A stretch of 64,000 bases of DNA from Bidens hawaiensis (GCA_021521415.1 JAIQDT010009018.1:1-64000); one strand, 5' to 3'. Positions 34,380 to 46,030 are shown, counted from the first letter of the stretch. The notes: generated by a model not told the origin, from the letters alone. A program made the numbers and translations.

Positions 34380-34877
34380 GCATAAATCTCTTAACACTTT
34401 GCCAATTTTCAATGGTAAGTTCATCACAATCTGCTTTTTGAAGTTTAGTTCTAAAGACATATTCCTTAATAGCATCTCTTAAAGGGTCTCACATAAGCTT
34501 TTGCAACTTCCAATATATGAAAAGTGAAGTTCCATCTAATTGGTACGTCTAAAATTAGGTGTTTCTTGTATCAACATTAACAATCTTAGTAATGTTATTG
34601 AATTTGTCAAGTCGTGAAGGTTAATGCCTAATCCACTTAACCAACTACCTAACTTTATCAAACGACTTACTAACCTTTTTAATCCATCGTGGACCAATAT
34701 GTTTAAAACATATGCAACAATATAATGTGTGTCAATTTAACATTTAAAATACTCTTACTGGAATTTTGGAATACCCTTTTCAAAAAGTCTAGTGCAACAT
34801 CATTTGCACTAGCATGATCAACTGAAATTGTTAAAATGTTTCAAATTCCTTATTCTTGTAAAATCATCAACCACTTT
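34380..34877 (-). pseudogene. hAT transposase fragment, inverted partner copy
   Basis: On the minus strand it reads VDHASANDVALDFLKRVF, then HDGLKRLVSRLIKLG, then a decayed DVPTRW-like segment. This is the order of the hAT (Ac-type) transposase core. It is the mirror image of 34879-35376, with the axis near 34878, and the two arms have diverged clearly. Stops and frameshifts occur. Confidence 0.7.
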
Positions 34878-34878
34878 A

Positions 34879-35740
34879 ACCTTTTAAAATGCTTACAAGA
34901 ATGGGTAATTAAAAGCATTTTAACCATTTCAATTAATAATGCAATGCAAATGATGTTGCAATAGATTTTTTAAAATGAGTTTTCCATAATTCAGCAAGTC
35001 CCTTTTAAATGTTAAATGGACACACATTAGGTGTGTTGCACATATGTTTAAACCTAGTGATCCAAGATGGAATTAAAAAGGTTAGTAAGTCAGTTGATAA
35101 AATTAGGTGGGTGACTATGTCTATTAAGGCAATCACCTTCAAGGATTGGCAAGTTCGACAAATTTGATAACATTCTTAATGTCGATACAACGAAAGACCT
35201 ATTTTTAGATGTACCAACGAGATGGAGCTCCACTTACCTTATGTTGAAAGTTGCACAAGCTTATGAAAAAAACCTTTATGAGACGTGATATTGAGGAATT
35301 TGTTATTATAATCGAACTTGAAAAAACGGGGTATGATGAACTTACAACCGAAGATTGGCAAAGTGTAGAGATTTATGCTAGTAAGTGAAACATGTTTTCG
35401 ATATTACTTTGAGAGCGCCAGCGTCTTAGGGACACATTATTTAACATCAAACTCTTGCATAGGAGAGCTCCATACCATTTGTGTCATATTAGATGATTTT
35501 ATTGGTAATGATAGTGTTTGTCAATGCAATGGCAATGAAGATAAAGTTTCCAAAGTATTTTGGTAAGCATGCATAAAATTAGCAAATTGTTACACTTTGC
35601 ATTAGTTGTAGACCCAAGGAAAAAAGTACCACTTGAACTACTTTTTTCACTCATCATGGGAAAAAATTGTCGGATGAGAATATTAAATTTGTTATCGAAT
35701 ATAAGCATCAGTTATATAATGAGCATATTATATATAATTT
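34879..35740 (+). pseudogene. hAT transposase, middle part, plus strand
   Basis: Visible segments in order are a NNA..NDV-like motif (34930), CVAHMFKPSDPRW-like (35035-35070), then LDVPTRWSSTYLMLKVA (35203-35256), which is the diagnostic conserved block of hAT transposases. ELTTEDWQSVEIYAS, GTHYLTSNSCIGELHTI (about 35430-35480) and KLLHFALVVDPRKK (35580-35625) follow. Frames change several times. Interrupted at 35740 by a copia-type element, it resumes at 38595. Transposases of this family cut and paste DNA in the nucleus; this one is dead. Confidence 0.82.
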
Positions 35741-36040
35741 TGCTATGATTAAACACACATACGAACCGAACACAAACACGAAAGCAATAACGAATACGAG
35801 GATTTAACGTGGTTCGGTCTAAACTGACCTACGTCCATGGGTGGCAACTAGGTATTTCTTTTATTGAATGATAAAGGATTACAAGTACATAACGTTGTTT
35901 AAATAGAGACTAGTCTAGGGTTTGTAAATTATTGAACAAGAAATCCAAACCGGGTCGGGCTTCGTTCGGGCCACCCTACACCCGTCTGCCCTTTGGACTT
36001 CAAATAATAAACCGGGCAAACAAGGCCTACGAACCCAACA
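35741..36040 (-). repeat. Copia-type 3' LTR (300 bp)
   Basis: Read on the minus strand it starts TGTTGGGTTCGTAGGCC and includes the GAACCACGTTAAATCC segment common in short plant copia LTRs. Its first 64 bases reappear at 38531-38594. Confidence 0.82.
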
Positions 36041-36348
36041 ATCTTCCACTCGGAGGCCTTGAGTACTCTCGTATGCTCTCCTGGTTGTACTTCTGTAATA
36101 CGAACATTAAACATCTTCTAGTTGCCACCACCTTCTCATCACTTAACCTAAAGGCCCGTTGAAGCTCCTCGGAGCTCCAACACGTCAGTCACGACTAAAA
36201 CTGCCCCTGAACCGTTCTCTGTCCCTTACGGCTCCCACTGAAACAAACTACCAGATCCTGAGATAACCTAAGAACAAACACTCTCCATATGCAGCAAGTA
36301 ATCCACTGGAGAGACTTTTACAGCTGGAATACTGGTTTTTTTAATCCA

Positions 36349-37086
36349 CTATCGACCTGGAATTGAAATTGAAACACGACATGTGCTCCCATTGTCACGA
36401 TGTCCTCTGAGTGATTTAACCTTCCTAGCTCGTTCATCCTGAATCTTCACTTTGGCACTGGGTGTGTTACTTGCAAAACGAACCTTCTTCTGCCCACAAG
36501 ATTCTGTGAACCGGACTGTGTCTTTCACCAAAACTGGATCCACTCCTTTCGGTGACATATCGACCATATACAACGAACCTATTTTCTTGCCACGAGTAAC
36601 CACGAGATTCCCTGTGACTACTTTCCACTGCCCATTCCCGAACTTAACATCGTGTCCCTGGTCATCCAACTGCCCAACTGTAATCAAACGTTTCTTTAAA
36701 CTTGGAATAACCCTCACGTCTTTCAAAGTCCAAGAAGTACCTGCTGAAGTTATCAAATCAACATCTCCCATACCCGTAACATCTAGAATATCATCGTTTG
36801 CAAGTCGAACCTTTCCAAAATCCCCAACCTTAAGATTCTTCATTGTTTCACTATGGTGAGAGGCATGAAACGATGCACCTGAATCCATCACCCAAGCATC
36901 AACGTTACTCTCAACACTACAAGTCAAAGCCTCATCACTACTAACTCCGTCATCTGTGTCATCTTCTGTATCGTTCACCTCTTTCTTACCATTCGAACAC
37001 TGATTCCTGAAGTGTCCCTTCTCTTTACAACCCCGACATTCAATATCTTTATGAGTCCTAGATTGACTCGTCTTTGTGGCTCCCAC
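36349..37086 (-). pseudogene. Copia-type gag C-terminus and aspartic protease
   Basis: An open frame of 245 residues. A zinc knuckle CRGCKEKGHFRNQC lies at about residues 17-30, with all CX2CX4HX4C ligands present. The protease motif WVMDSGASFHAS follows (about residues 66-77), with the catalytic Asp-Ser-Gly intact. The frame runs on to residue 245 through the protease and into a short tail. There is no GAG-pre-integrase or integrase domain after it. The upstream gag is in another frame (overlap 37058-37086), so at least one frameshift separates them. Confidence 0.85.
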
Positions 37087-37708
37087 TGCCTCGATCTTTT
37101 CCCCTACCTCTCCCTTTTGTGACTAATATATTACTTGATGATTCACCTAAAATTATGCGTCTTGAATCTTCTCCAAAAATCAAATCCCGAATCTCATCAA
37201 AAGTAATTTTGGTAGTCGAACTACAAACCGTAGTCACTGTTTGCGACCAACTGTCGGGCAAAGATGATAATAACAACAGACCTTGAACTTCATCATCAAA
37301 ATTATTGCCGACTGACACTAAGCGGGAGAGGTTCGAATTAAGATTATTGATATGCGTTGTAACTGACCCACCCTCTTTCATTCTTGTTGTCACTAGCTCT
37401 CGGATAAGATAGACTTTATTCGCTGCCGACGGCTTCTCATACATGTTGGATAGTGCCTGCATCATACCACAGGCTGTGGTTTCTTTCATGATGGAAAACG
37501 CCACATCTTCCGACAATGACAGTGTAATACAAGCCCTAGCTTTCTTGTCTAACTTCTTTCACTCTACTTCTGATAACTTTTCTGGTTTTTCATCCTCTAG
37601 CACTACATCCAAGTCTTTCTAACAAAGTAGTGCCTCAATCTGTATCTTCCACCAACCAAATTTATGTCCATCAAACTTCTATATCGAAACCTTTTCGTCT
37701 TCTGCCAT
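37058..37708 (-). pseudogene. Copia-type gag
   Basis: The natural start is the ATG at 37708 (MAEDEKVSI, then KFDGHKFGWWK), typical of copia Gag. In-frame stops interrupt the first 65 codons or so, and an open stretch runs from 37516 (LSEDVAFSIMKE) to 37058. The region resembles the UBN2/Retrotran_gag domain: M..ALSNMYEKPSAANKVYL, then INNLNSNLSRL and LLSSLPDSW. It would form the capsid. Stop codons make it a pseudogene. Confidence 0.82.
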
Positions 37709-38519
37709 GACAATGACTAAAATGAAAACCTGGATAAAAACAGAGATAGACACGACAAAGAACGGGCCTGAACTTAACAGTTGTTCGACTGAACTCTGGT
37801 AAACAACTAACCTATTTTAAACGCAGCGGAATAACGAACTATAAATCAAAAACAGAAACTTTTAAACTGAAATGATAAAACCAGACAAACACGGTTGGCA
37901 CTGGTTACCCTTTCTTTAAACAATTTCTTCTGATTGACAACGGTTCTTCAAAAAAAATAGTATCTTCATTCAACTGTTCTTGGCTCATACTTAATATAAT
38001 AGGATCTCGAACAAAATTAATTTCGGGCAAAACTGCCAAATACTTTTGGCCAACACGATAATGAACAAAATCGGCTACTGTCTTTTGCATTATTGACCCA
38101 AAAAAAATCACAGCTATTTCCCAAATTATTTGGTTAAACACCAAATAAGAAAACTTAAAATCCTTTGTGTTTTTCTACTCTGGTGGACAAAAGCAACAAA
38201 ATGGCTCCTTATATTTGTCCTCAAATGGCGTGTGCTCCAAGATAAGAGAAAATAATACTCCTACATCTTATCTATATGGTCAATCACCAATAACCAAAAA
38301 CCAAGAAAGGAGAAACATCGATCGAACAATACTTTCGAACTAGAAAAAACAAAACGCAAATTGTCGGCGGCTGAGATAAGAGCCCTAGCCGGCAATCTCG
38401 CTTCTCTTCTCAGTGGCACCACAGAAAACCCAACCAGTGGCGGAACCCGACCTCCGTTGTCTGGTCCCGCGAAGATGAAAGAGACGGTTCAACAAGTTCT
38501 TCGTGTGATCTGAACCTAA
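37709..38519 (-). other. Copia-type leader region
   Basis: Sequence between the primer site and gag on the minus strand. No gene is supported. It is unusually long for a short copia element (about 0.8 kb) and may include an acquired piece. Confidence 0.45.
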
Positions 38520-38594
38520 GCTCTAGATACTACACCCGTCTACCCATTGGACTTCAAATAATAAACTGGGCAAACAAGGCCTATGAACCCAACA

Positions 38595-38990
38595 AATTCA
38601 TTCCTTAAGATCTATCACTACCGAGTCTTGTGATTCATTGGTCTTAGTTAAACGTGACAAACATGAAGATAACACACCAATGCCACCATTCAAAAACAAA
38701 CTAATGAGAACATATGAACACAAAAAGAGTTGAAATTGTTGGTGGGCTAGATAAATTCTTGAAAGGGGATTTGGAAAAGCATTTGGAAGACTCCGATATT
38801 TTAGAATGATGGAAAGTTAATATCATGGAATTCTTGATTCTGCCATTGATGGCTACAGACTTATTCGCCATTCCAGTGTCAACGTTGGCTTCTGAATCAA
38901 GCACAAGTGGGAGGGGTTTGGACCCATATAAAAGCTATTTGCCTCCTAGGATTGTTGAGAGTTTAATATTAATATGCACTTAAGACTAAC
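38595..38990 (+). pseudogene. hAT transposase C-terminal dimerisation domain
   Basis: After the copia insertion the transposase resumes: ELDKFLKGDLEKHLEDSDILE-like (about 38740-38810), then LMATDLFAIPVSTLASES (38845-38900), then GLDPYKSYLPPRIVE (38917-38960). This is the C-terminal hAT dimerisation region, where the family pattern is A(I/V)P..(S/T)VASES followed by (R)VLDPYRS. The first segment needs a frame change and stops are present. Confidence 0.82.
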
Positions 38991-39079
38991 TTTAGGATAA
39001 TTATACTTCATATATCAAAGGTATAACTAAAGAAGATTAGATGAAATCCACAAAATTGATAAAATATACATTTATTATT

Positions 39080-39456
39080 TGTTAGCGTTATAACGTGTTA
39101 AATTAAATTTGACCCTTTAGGATTACAGATCAAAACGAGCTCGGATAACAAGTAATATGAGTAATATTTGAGACAAGTATGATAGATTATGGAAAACACA
39201 TAGTTAAAGGTGTATTGTATTATTCATATATCATATGAGCATAGTTACAAATATACATTGCTAGTTATAGAGACAATATGGCATCTACAGATTGTACTAT
39301 TGTTTTTCATGGCCAACCAAGTGGCCTGATTGTCCTTTCTTCTCTACGACCATTATCTTGTCCTTCTGTCTTTTCTAAACGGCCATTCCTTTTGTCTTTT
39401 GTACAGTGATGCCAACTTATTCATACTAATGCTCCTTTCGGGGTATTACCCTTACA
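39080..39456 (-). repeat. Tat element 3' LTR (about 377 bp)
   Basis: On the minus strand it begins TGTAAGGGTAATACCCC at 39456, right after the purine tract CTAGGGGGAAT (39457-39467). The end is placed at 39080 where the plus strand reads TGTTAG. The second LTR is not in the window, so the left border is uncertain. Confidence 0.55.
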
Positions 39457-39740
39457 ATTCCCCCTAGTCAGTCGATGCTATGCTTTGTTGTAGGATTGTC
39501 TGACTATTTTCGTGTGTGGTCCTTCGACTTTTCTCTATTGAATGTCATGTGTCCTCTGATTTGACAAGACCTCTTTCTCTGCGCCGGTTACATCACCCCT
39601 ATTTTCCCGCTTCTTAACCTTTCATAGGGTTTTAATTTCTTTTCCTTTTTCTTTTATCTTTTCATTCCAACCCTCTTCATCTTCCTTCATATCCACATGT
39701 ACCTCTCTCTCTTTTCTTCTTTTGATATCATAACTTCATC

Positions 39741-41970
39741 ATGTCGTATTTTTCTAAAAATATGTCTGATAAGTTTTTGATAATGAGTGACGACTACGTT
39801 AGGGTTATTGTTGACGAGTTTCATATTCCGTTGGACTTAAATCTGATTAGCTCTCCGTCTGATAAACCTATTTATCCCTTTCCTAAAGGGAAATTTTGGG
39901 ATACCCTTTAGTAAGTTTCTGTTAAAGGTTTTGATGTTTTTTGGCTTGCATATTTCTCAATGACATTCTTTGGCACTTGCTCATATTTCTTATTTTGAGG
40001 TGCTATCCCGGTCTATTAAGAAGACTCCCGTCGTGAATCTTTTTAGGGCTTTCTATCATTTGACCATAGTTGGTTAATGGTTTATATTTTAGAAACGTCA
40101 TAACGTTAATCTTGCCACTATCCCCTCTTCGAACCTCCATCGATTGGAAAAACCGTTTCTTTAGACCTTGATGATCGTTGTTTGCTGATCGACATGAAGT
40201 GGCGATATTTGATTCTTCCAATTGCGGATGAGGCCCCTTCTCCAACGGATTATGATGTTAAGCTTTACGATTTACTTAAGAAAAATCCCATCGATCTTGT
40301 ACCGTATCCGAAGGTTGTATTGTTGTACGCTCGTATAAGTAGGAAACGGTTTTTCGTGGATACTTACCCTGTTATGGTTGTTAATGATGAGTGTTATTCC
40401 CTTTGCTTTGGCTTTAACCGTTGTTTTACTTTTTTAACCATATCTTTGTTGTCTATGCATAGATGGACCTCCATTAGATTCTGAATCTTAAGGGAGCTGC
40501 TGAGATTGAAGTCCAGGAAATAGCCTCGGAGACGAAGGATGTCCTTTCCTTGAGCAGACGGCCACCGTTGTCACCAAGATCCGCCATCCTGCTGTTCTTG
40601 GTCAGAAGCCTTCTACATCTCAGGTTTCTGCCTCCAATCCTTCGATTGTGCCTTCTGATCCTCCCATGGATCTTTCCAAAGAATAGTTCAGCCTAACTCA
40701 TCAAGTGGTCGTGATATTCGACACTGGTTCTTCATTCCTTACCCTAAAGCCACCAACGTGGAGGAGCCCGATTATCGGAGTAAGAGGGTTTTTCATATTT
40801 TCCAGGCAAAGGTTCCTCCTTCAAAGCTCCTGTAACCAAGTATGTTAGTTAGTCCAAGGCATCAACACCTTATTATTGTGCTCGTTTTAAGATTGCTGCT
40901 ACCGGTATTTTCCTTTCCCTTTTCTTGTCTGCAAATTTTCCTTGCTAATCAGTGGTAAGTCTTTCCGCTTTTCAGATGTGATGATGCTAGATTGGGTTAG
41001 AGAGGAGGCAAACAACTGTGTTTGCTCTGTTGTCGAAGGTAGTCAAAGCGATGAAAAATGCGTTCCTGGTTCATGTTGATTCTGTTTCACGTCCTGATGC
41101 TGATAAGACTGTTATTTACAATGCCAGTTTTCCTCGAGATGCGAACCACGTGTGCCAATTGGGTGACCCAGAGTTTTCAGATGCGGTGATGGTTCATGTT
41201 GCTCAGGATGCTTTGTTCAAGGGTGAACTTCATATGAGGTGGATTGGGGGATTAGTTGGAGATCAAGAAACTTGAATAGCAGTTATTGCAGGGCTCGGGG
41301 TTCTTCTAGGGATATCAAGAAACTAAAGAAAACCAATGTTGATTTGCAGAAGAAAGTGGTAGACTTACAAAATCACAACGTTGCTTTGGTCACCTCTCAT
41401 GACGAAGCCCACGCTGCCCTCACCTAACAACAAGTGAAGTAGCTTCTTGTGGCCCGTTCTTCCAGGTCTGCCAATTATGTGATCCACGTTCTTAATCTTG
41501 TCATCCATCATCTGTCTGCCCGTTGTGAGAAACTTTCTGCTGGTACGTGTGGTTTTCTTGCTTTGTTGTCAAAAGAGATATTATTACTAAATCCTGTCTT
41601 TGTTTTGTAGATGCACTTTATAAGGAGATGAAGGCACTTCAAGCCACTATTGCTAGTTTATCGGAGCAAAAGTGTTGGTTGTTTGAGGTTGGTTTGGAGC
41701 GCTTCGCCCATATGGTCAAGAATAGCAAGGATCCGGTTACTACTTTATTCACATCAACAATGATGTGAATAGCTTGGGATACCGTGCGACTATTGGAGGG
41801 GTACAAGAACGCCAAATCAGGGAAGCCTTTGGAGTTGATCCTCGGATGAAATCCTTTGGCTAACTTGGATGTGGATTCGGTACTGGCAGGTTTCAACAAC
41901 CGTTCTTTTTCATTTCTCCCACGGTTTGCAGCGCTATTCGATGCCCCTTTAGGACCATCCAAGCAGCTCT
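39741..41970 (+). pseudogene. Antisense accessory ORF of Tat element (Transposase_28-like)
   Basis: The start ATG is at 39741 (MSYFSKNMSDKFL), after a CT-rich leader. Segments in order: DKPIYPFPKGKFW (stop at 39911), DEAPSPTDYDVKLYDLLKKN with PYPKVVLLYARISRKRFF (40225-40355), a piece at 41018-41275, a coiled-coil-like heptad stretch KKLKKTNVDLQKKVVDLQN (41308-41365), and LYKEMKALQATIASLSEQK (41615-41675). Acceptor-like CAG/TAG sites precede some segments, so introns are plausible. The layout matches the putative gypsy-type transposon domain (PF04195) reported for additional ORFs of Tat elements, as I recall it. The function is unknown and this copy is broken. Confidence 0.6.
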
Positions 41971-42339
41971 TCATGCGGTTCCCCTTGCTGAAGCCGAGAA
42001 ACTTTTGATCCTACTGTTTAAGGATTTGATGTTTGTTAAGATCTCTTTTGTTGGTGGTTTTTGAAATGTCCCATGTTGTTGGGGTAGACAATTTTATGTA
42101 ATCAAGTCATGTATGTTGAGGCAAATAATTTGCTATGCTTTGTGATGATGACTTGTCTTATGCTATCTTCGTTGTTTTATTTGGCTTTGTTTTTGGATAA
42201 TTTTGCTAACTTCCAGGATGGATATCTTTATTAGGTAATCAACTATGGTTGACATTGATTTTTATTTATCAACTTCACTAGTTTAGGTAGCTAAACATCA
42301 TTGCCTTTTTTGCATAGTTTTGTATGATATACTTAACAT
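41971..42339. other. Spacer between accessory ORF and MITE
   Basis: I see nothing gene-like in this AT-rich stretch. It probably contains the 3' untranslated part of the accessory ORF. Confidence 0.4.
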
Positions 42340-43144
42340 CAATGTTCTAAAAGACGGATTCCAAGGCCTTGGAATCAACGATTCCAAGGTCCTCGGGCAT
42401 CGACCTTCCCGCCTTTTCCCAACTTGGTCACCATTAATCTCCACGGTCTAACTCGGTCAAAAGTCCGAGTACTCGGGATTACTCGGCATCTAAGGTCAAC
42501 TCGGCCACCAATTTTTTTATTTTTTTATTTATTATTTTTTTGAAAAAAATTAAAGATAACAACAAAACGGGGAAGGTTCATGTACATTTTAATCTTAACA
42601 TGCAAACGTAGAAAATAATACCGTTTTATAAAAAAATGAGAACGTAAGAAACAATACCAACTACAATACCAATATACATAAACAACGATTTGTAATAACA
42701 AAGAAAAAACCTAAAAATTACGACAAAAGAATCAAAATCAAGAACAAAATAATAATAACAAATACCAACAAATACTTATAACAGCGAAAGAAAAAAATCT
42801 AATAATAACAGCAAAATATAAATCAGCAAATACTTATAACGTCTTATAATCGAAAATTAGCAAGTACGAACAAAAAATAATAGCAAACACCTATAAAAAT
42901 AAACCTAAAATTTTCAACAAATTAGTTCTCACTGTTTTCATGTTAAAAATAAAATGTATTTGATCTTGTTTCCAACAAAACTTGAATTTTTTGAATTATG
43001 CTTTTTTTCATATGAATATGTTTATTTTGAAATGAATTATGCTTGTTTTTTCATATATATAATATCCAATAATTATTTAATGTTATATTTATAATGTCCG
43101 AGTACAAGCCGCCTAGGGACCGCCTAGCGAGTTTTACAACATTG
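42340..43144. mobile_element. hAT-like MITE (805 bp)
   Basis: The ends are CAATGTTCTAAAAG (left) and the complement of CAATGTTGTAAAAC (right). The flanking 8-mers CTTAACAT (42332-42339) and CTTCGCAT (43145-43152) agree at 6 of 8 positions, as expected for an aged 8-bp hAT duplication. The interior is AT-rich, with an ACTCGG-rich subrepeat at 42450-42510 and no transposase, so it would depend on another element. Confidence 0.72.
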
Positions 43145-43152
43145 CTTCGCAT

Positions 43153-43660
43153 TGTTTTTATTTCTTTCCTTCTTGATGGTTCATCAATCCTTACCTTTTT
43201 TGTGCTCGGGCCGGTTTTAAACACTTTAAGGAGATGTATAATGGACTAGTCTCTTCATTGGAGTGGCGGGTCTCCAATATCCAAGTTGGTAATTTATAGA
43301 TTTTATTTCGCTTCTCATACTTGATTTGTTCTCTATATAGCGATTTCTCGTGACATCGTCATGGTCAATTTGATTCTAGACAGTAACAATAATATTTGTT
43401 ATTATTTTTATTTTTGTGGGCATTTTTCTATGGAAAATGCCTATTTTCATAATCATCTTGTCGGAAGTCTTATATCTCGTGTGCATTTTTTTAAGGAAAA
43501 TGATTATCACATATTTCTTTTGAGTCTTTTTCTATGGAAAATGATCATTGCATTGGGATTAGTGTTTCTCATAAACATCATTCTTGAATTCATAGGATAT
43601 GGCTTATATTGTAAGTTTCATTTGATTAAAAGACATAAAAAAGAAAACACGAAGTAACCT
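43153..43660. other. Spacer in Tat element with TTTTCTATGGAAAATG repeats
   Basis: Several copies of a TTTCTATGGAAAATG-like motif occur at 43420-43550. A 98-residue plus-strand frame covers them but is AT-driven, hydrophobic and unlike any family I know, so I do not call it a gene. Confidence 0.5.
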
Positions 43661-44660
43661 GACACCTAGCTTTTCCTACACTTGTGTTCTACATGTAACA
43701 CTTCTTAAGATGGATACCATTCCACATTCTAGTGATCAATGTCACATCCAGCTTCTCAACCTGTAAGCCCATGTATCTGTTGCTTCGACAACAATGTAAG
43801 GTCCCTCCCATCTTGGGCCTAACTTGCCCTATGGTTCCATGTGGCTAGCCTCATTGTTTCTCATCACATATTCGCCCTCTCTTCCTTCACTCTTTTGTTG
43901 TAGTATTTCTCCATATCTCTTTTGTAGTTTAATTCTCTTATGGCTGCAATTTCCCTCCGTTCTTCGACTAGATACAGGTTAAGGCGAAGCTCCTCATCAT
44001 TCATATCATGATCTTGTATCCTTCTTGATGGCATGCCTATTTCGGCTGGTATGACGACTTCAGTGCCATATGTTAGACTAAAGGGTGATTCCCTTTGTCC
44101 CGACTTTTGTGTTGTTCTGAAAGCCCATAACACATGTGGTAGTTCGTCCACCAATGTCGAACCTTGTTTTCCCTAGCGAACTTTGATGCCTTCCATAATG
44201 CTTCTGTTAACTCTTTCTACTTGCACGTTTGCTTGAGGATGTGTGATAGAGGCTAAAACTTGCTTGATGTTTAGATCCTTACACCATTTTTCGAAGGGAT
44301 TGTCTGTGAACTGCTTGCCATTGTTGCTGATGATGTACAAAGGCAATCCAAACCGACACACTATTTTCTCCCACACAAACCTTTTAATCTGATGACCCGT
44401 GATGGTAGCTAAAGGCTTGGCTTATAAACAATTTGTAAAATAGTCTACCGCCACCAAAAACTTGACTTTGCCTACTGCCTCGAGGTATGGTCCGATGATG
44501 TCGATGCCCCATTTCTGGAAGGGCCAAGCTGATGTCACTGGTAAGAGGTTGTTTTTTGCCCGCATTGTTGTTGGGGCTTGTTTCTGACATTCTTCACAAC
44601 TTCTGATTTTGTTCACCACACGTTGATGCATACCCGGCCAAAAGTATCTGACATTCATGA
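43660..44660 (-). pseudogene. Tat integrase
   Basis: Reading from 44660 down: RYFWPGMHQRVVNKIRSCEE (zinc-binding region), then WGIDIIGPYLEAVGKVKF with the first catalytic Asp. The second motif reads IISNNGKQF (about 44320-44345), where the family has Asp at the first Asn, so the DDE triad is broken. HPQANVQVERVNRSI keeps the Glu. LWAFRTT, SPFSLTYGTE and a GKLGPRWEGPYIVVEA-like C-terminus follow to about 43730. Frameshifts and stops separate the pieces. Confidence 0.85.
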
Positions 44661-44849
44661 CCGTTTAGACTATCATTCTTGGGCCTAAATGGATTCCATA
44701 TATTCCCTAGTGGATTTCACATATCACATAGCTGGCTTCCTCTTCATCCAAGCATCTCAACAATGGTCCCAGTAAGATTTCCTATAGAGGATTCCACCTT
44801 GGACTTGATATTGCATGGCCTTCACTTGCACCTCTGGCCTACCCCTTGT

Positions 44850-45390
44850 CAATTGGTAGTTTGTTGTATTCTAGGTAATCGATTATGGGAATCATCCATT
44901 AATCTTTTTTCGTTGTCAGCGACAGTACCTCTCCGGGTTCGATCAACGATTTTTTTAAAACTTCCACTCTCACCTCCTGAGCTAAAGTGGCTGAAATTAA
45001 CTAAGGCCAAATTGCTTAAGGCATCGGCCTTCTTGTTTTGGCTCCTTGGAATGTGTAGGATCTTGCATTCGTCAAAATGACCCATCAGTGTCTTTGCCAC
45101 GCACACGTACGATACCACTGTTGACTCTTTTGCTTCGTATTCATATGATAGTTATTTAGCTACTAACATTAAGTTTACATGCGCGATCAGACGTTTGGCC
45201 CCCACTTTCTTGGCCATTTTAAGTCCAACGATCAACGTTTCATATTCTGCCACATTATTCGAGCTTCGAAAGTCAAAACGAAGAGCACAAGTAATTTCTT
45301 CCCCTTCTGGACTGTTGAGTATTAATCCTGCCCCTACTCCTTCTACGTTGGATGCCCCCATCGGTGTAATAAAGACCATAATGGAGATTT
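44850..45390 (-). pseudogene. Tat second RNase H (archaeal-type)
   Basis: ASNVEGVGAGLILNSPEGEE is followed by NNVAEYETLIVGLKMAKK, HVNLMLVAK, then HIPRSQNKKADALSNLA. This is the extra RNase H that marks the Tat lineage, placed after the normal RNase H and before integrase. The bases for the catalytic TDG motif are present near 45360, but an extra G in the following run shifts the frame. The later Asp (usually in a VDS-like motif) is Asn. Confidence 0.75.
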
Positions 45391-46030
45391 GACCATTGGT
45401 TTCCCCATGTCATCATGTGTTGTTTCTGCTAAAAAATCCGCCAAGACTTGGCCTTTTTTGGTTGTTCTGGATTTGTACTTGATTCCAAAAGCTCCCAACT
45501 CAATGGCCCACTTCTCTAGCCTTCCTGATATCTCCGGCTTTTTAGGACTTGTTGGATGGGTTTTGAGGTCAATACTTCTATCTGAAACTCCTGAAAATAC
45601 CTCATTAATCTTCAAGGTGCGTGTACCAACGTCAGGGCTAGCTTCTCCATTGGTTCATATCTTTTTTCGTAATCCTTCAAAATTCTGCTCATGTAGTAAG
45701 TCGGCTTCTATACCATCAAAATTTCTACTACAAGTACCGCGCTGATGGCGTTGGTTGATGCGGCCAGGTACACCATTATTTTTTATCCTGCCTTGGGGGC
45801 TGTTAATGTTGGTAGGTGATGTAGATGCTCTATAAGGGCTTCGAAAGCTAACTCTGATTCTTCGATCCAGCTGAAATTGGATTTGTCTATACACCTTTTG
45901 AGGATGGTCATGAAAGGTAGTGATCTATCCGCCGCCCGTGATAGAAAACGATGTAACGCTACGATTCGACTATTTAAAATTTTGATATCCTTCAACGACC
46001 TAGGGGCTTTCATCTGCTGGATCACTTTGA
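45391..46030 (-). pseudogene. Tat RT thumb and first RNase H
   Basis: SLKDIKILNSRIVALHRFLSR and ADRSLPFMTILKR (46005-45885) are the RT connection. Further on, RLEKWAIELGAFGIKYKSR and KGQVLADFLAE (45530-45415) are the C-terminal edge of the first RNase H. The middle is frameshifted. Confidence 0.75.

Larger units (their letters stand above)
35741..38594 (-). mobile_element. Truncated Ty1/copia-type element carrying only gag and protease
   Basis: The minus-strand 3' LTR is 35741-36040 (TGTTGGGTTC at 36040, ending ATAGCA at 35741). A GTGGAAGAT purine tract precedes it. Gag and protease occupy 36349-37708. The primer-site complement GCTCTAGATAC is at 38520-38530. A 64-bp relic of the 5' LTR is at 38531-38594. 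Flanks AATTT and AATTC are a near-perfect target duplication. No integrase, RT or RNase H is present. The insertion splits the hAT transposase. Confidence 0.85.

Noticed and set aside
36452..36859. 135-codon plus-strand frame
   Set aside because: It is a shadow of the copia-type protease frame on the minus strand.
43361..43657. 98-codon hydrophobic frame as a membrane protein gene
   Set aside because: It lies in an AT-rich spacer with repeated TTTTCTATGGAAAATG. No family is recognised and composition explains the hydrophobic residues.
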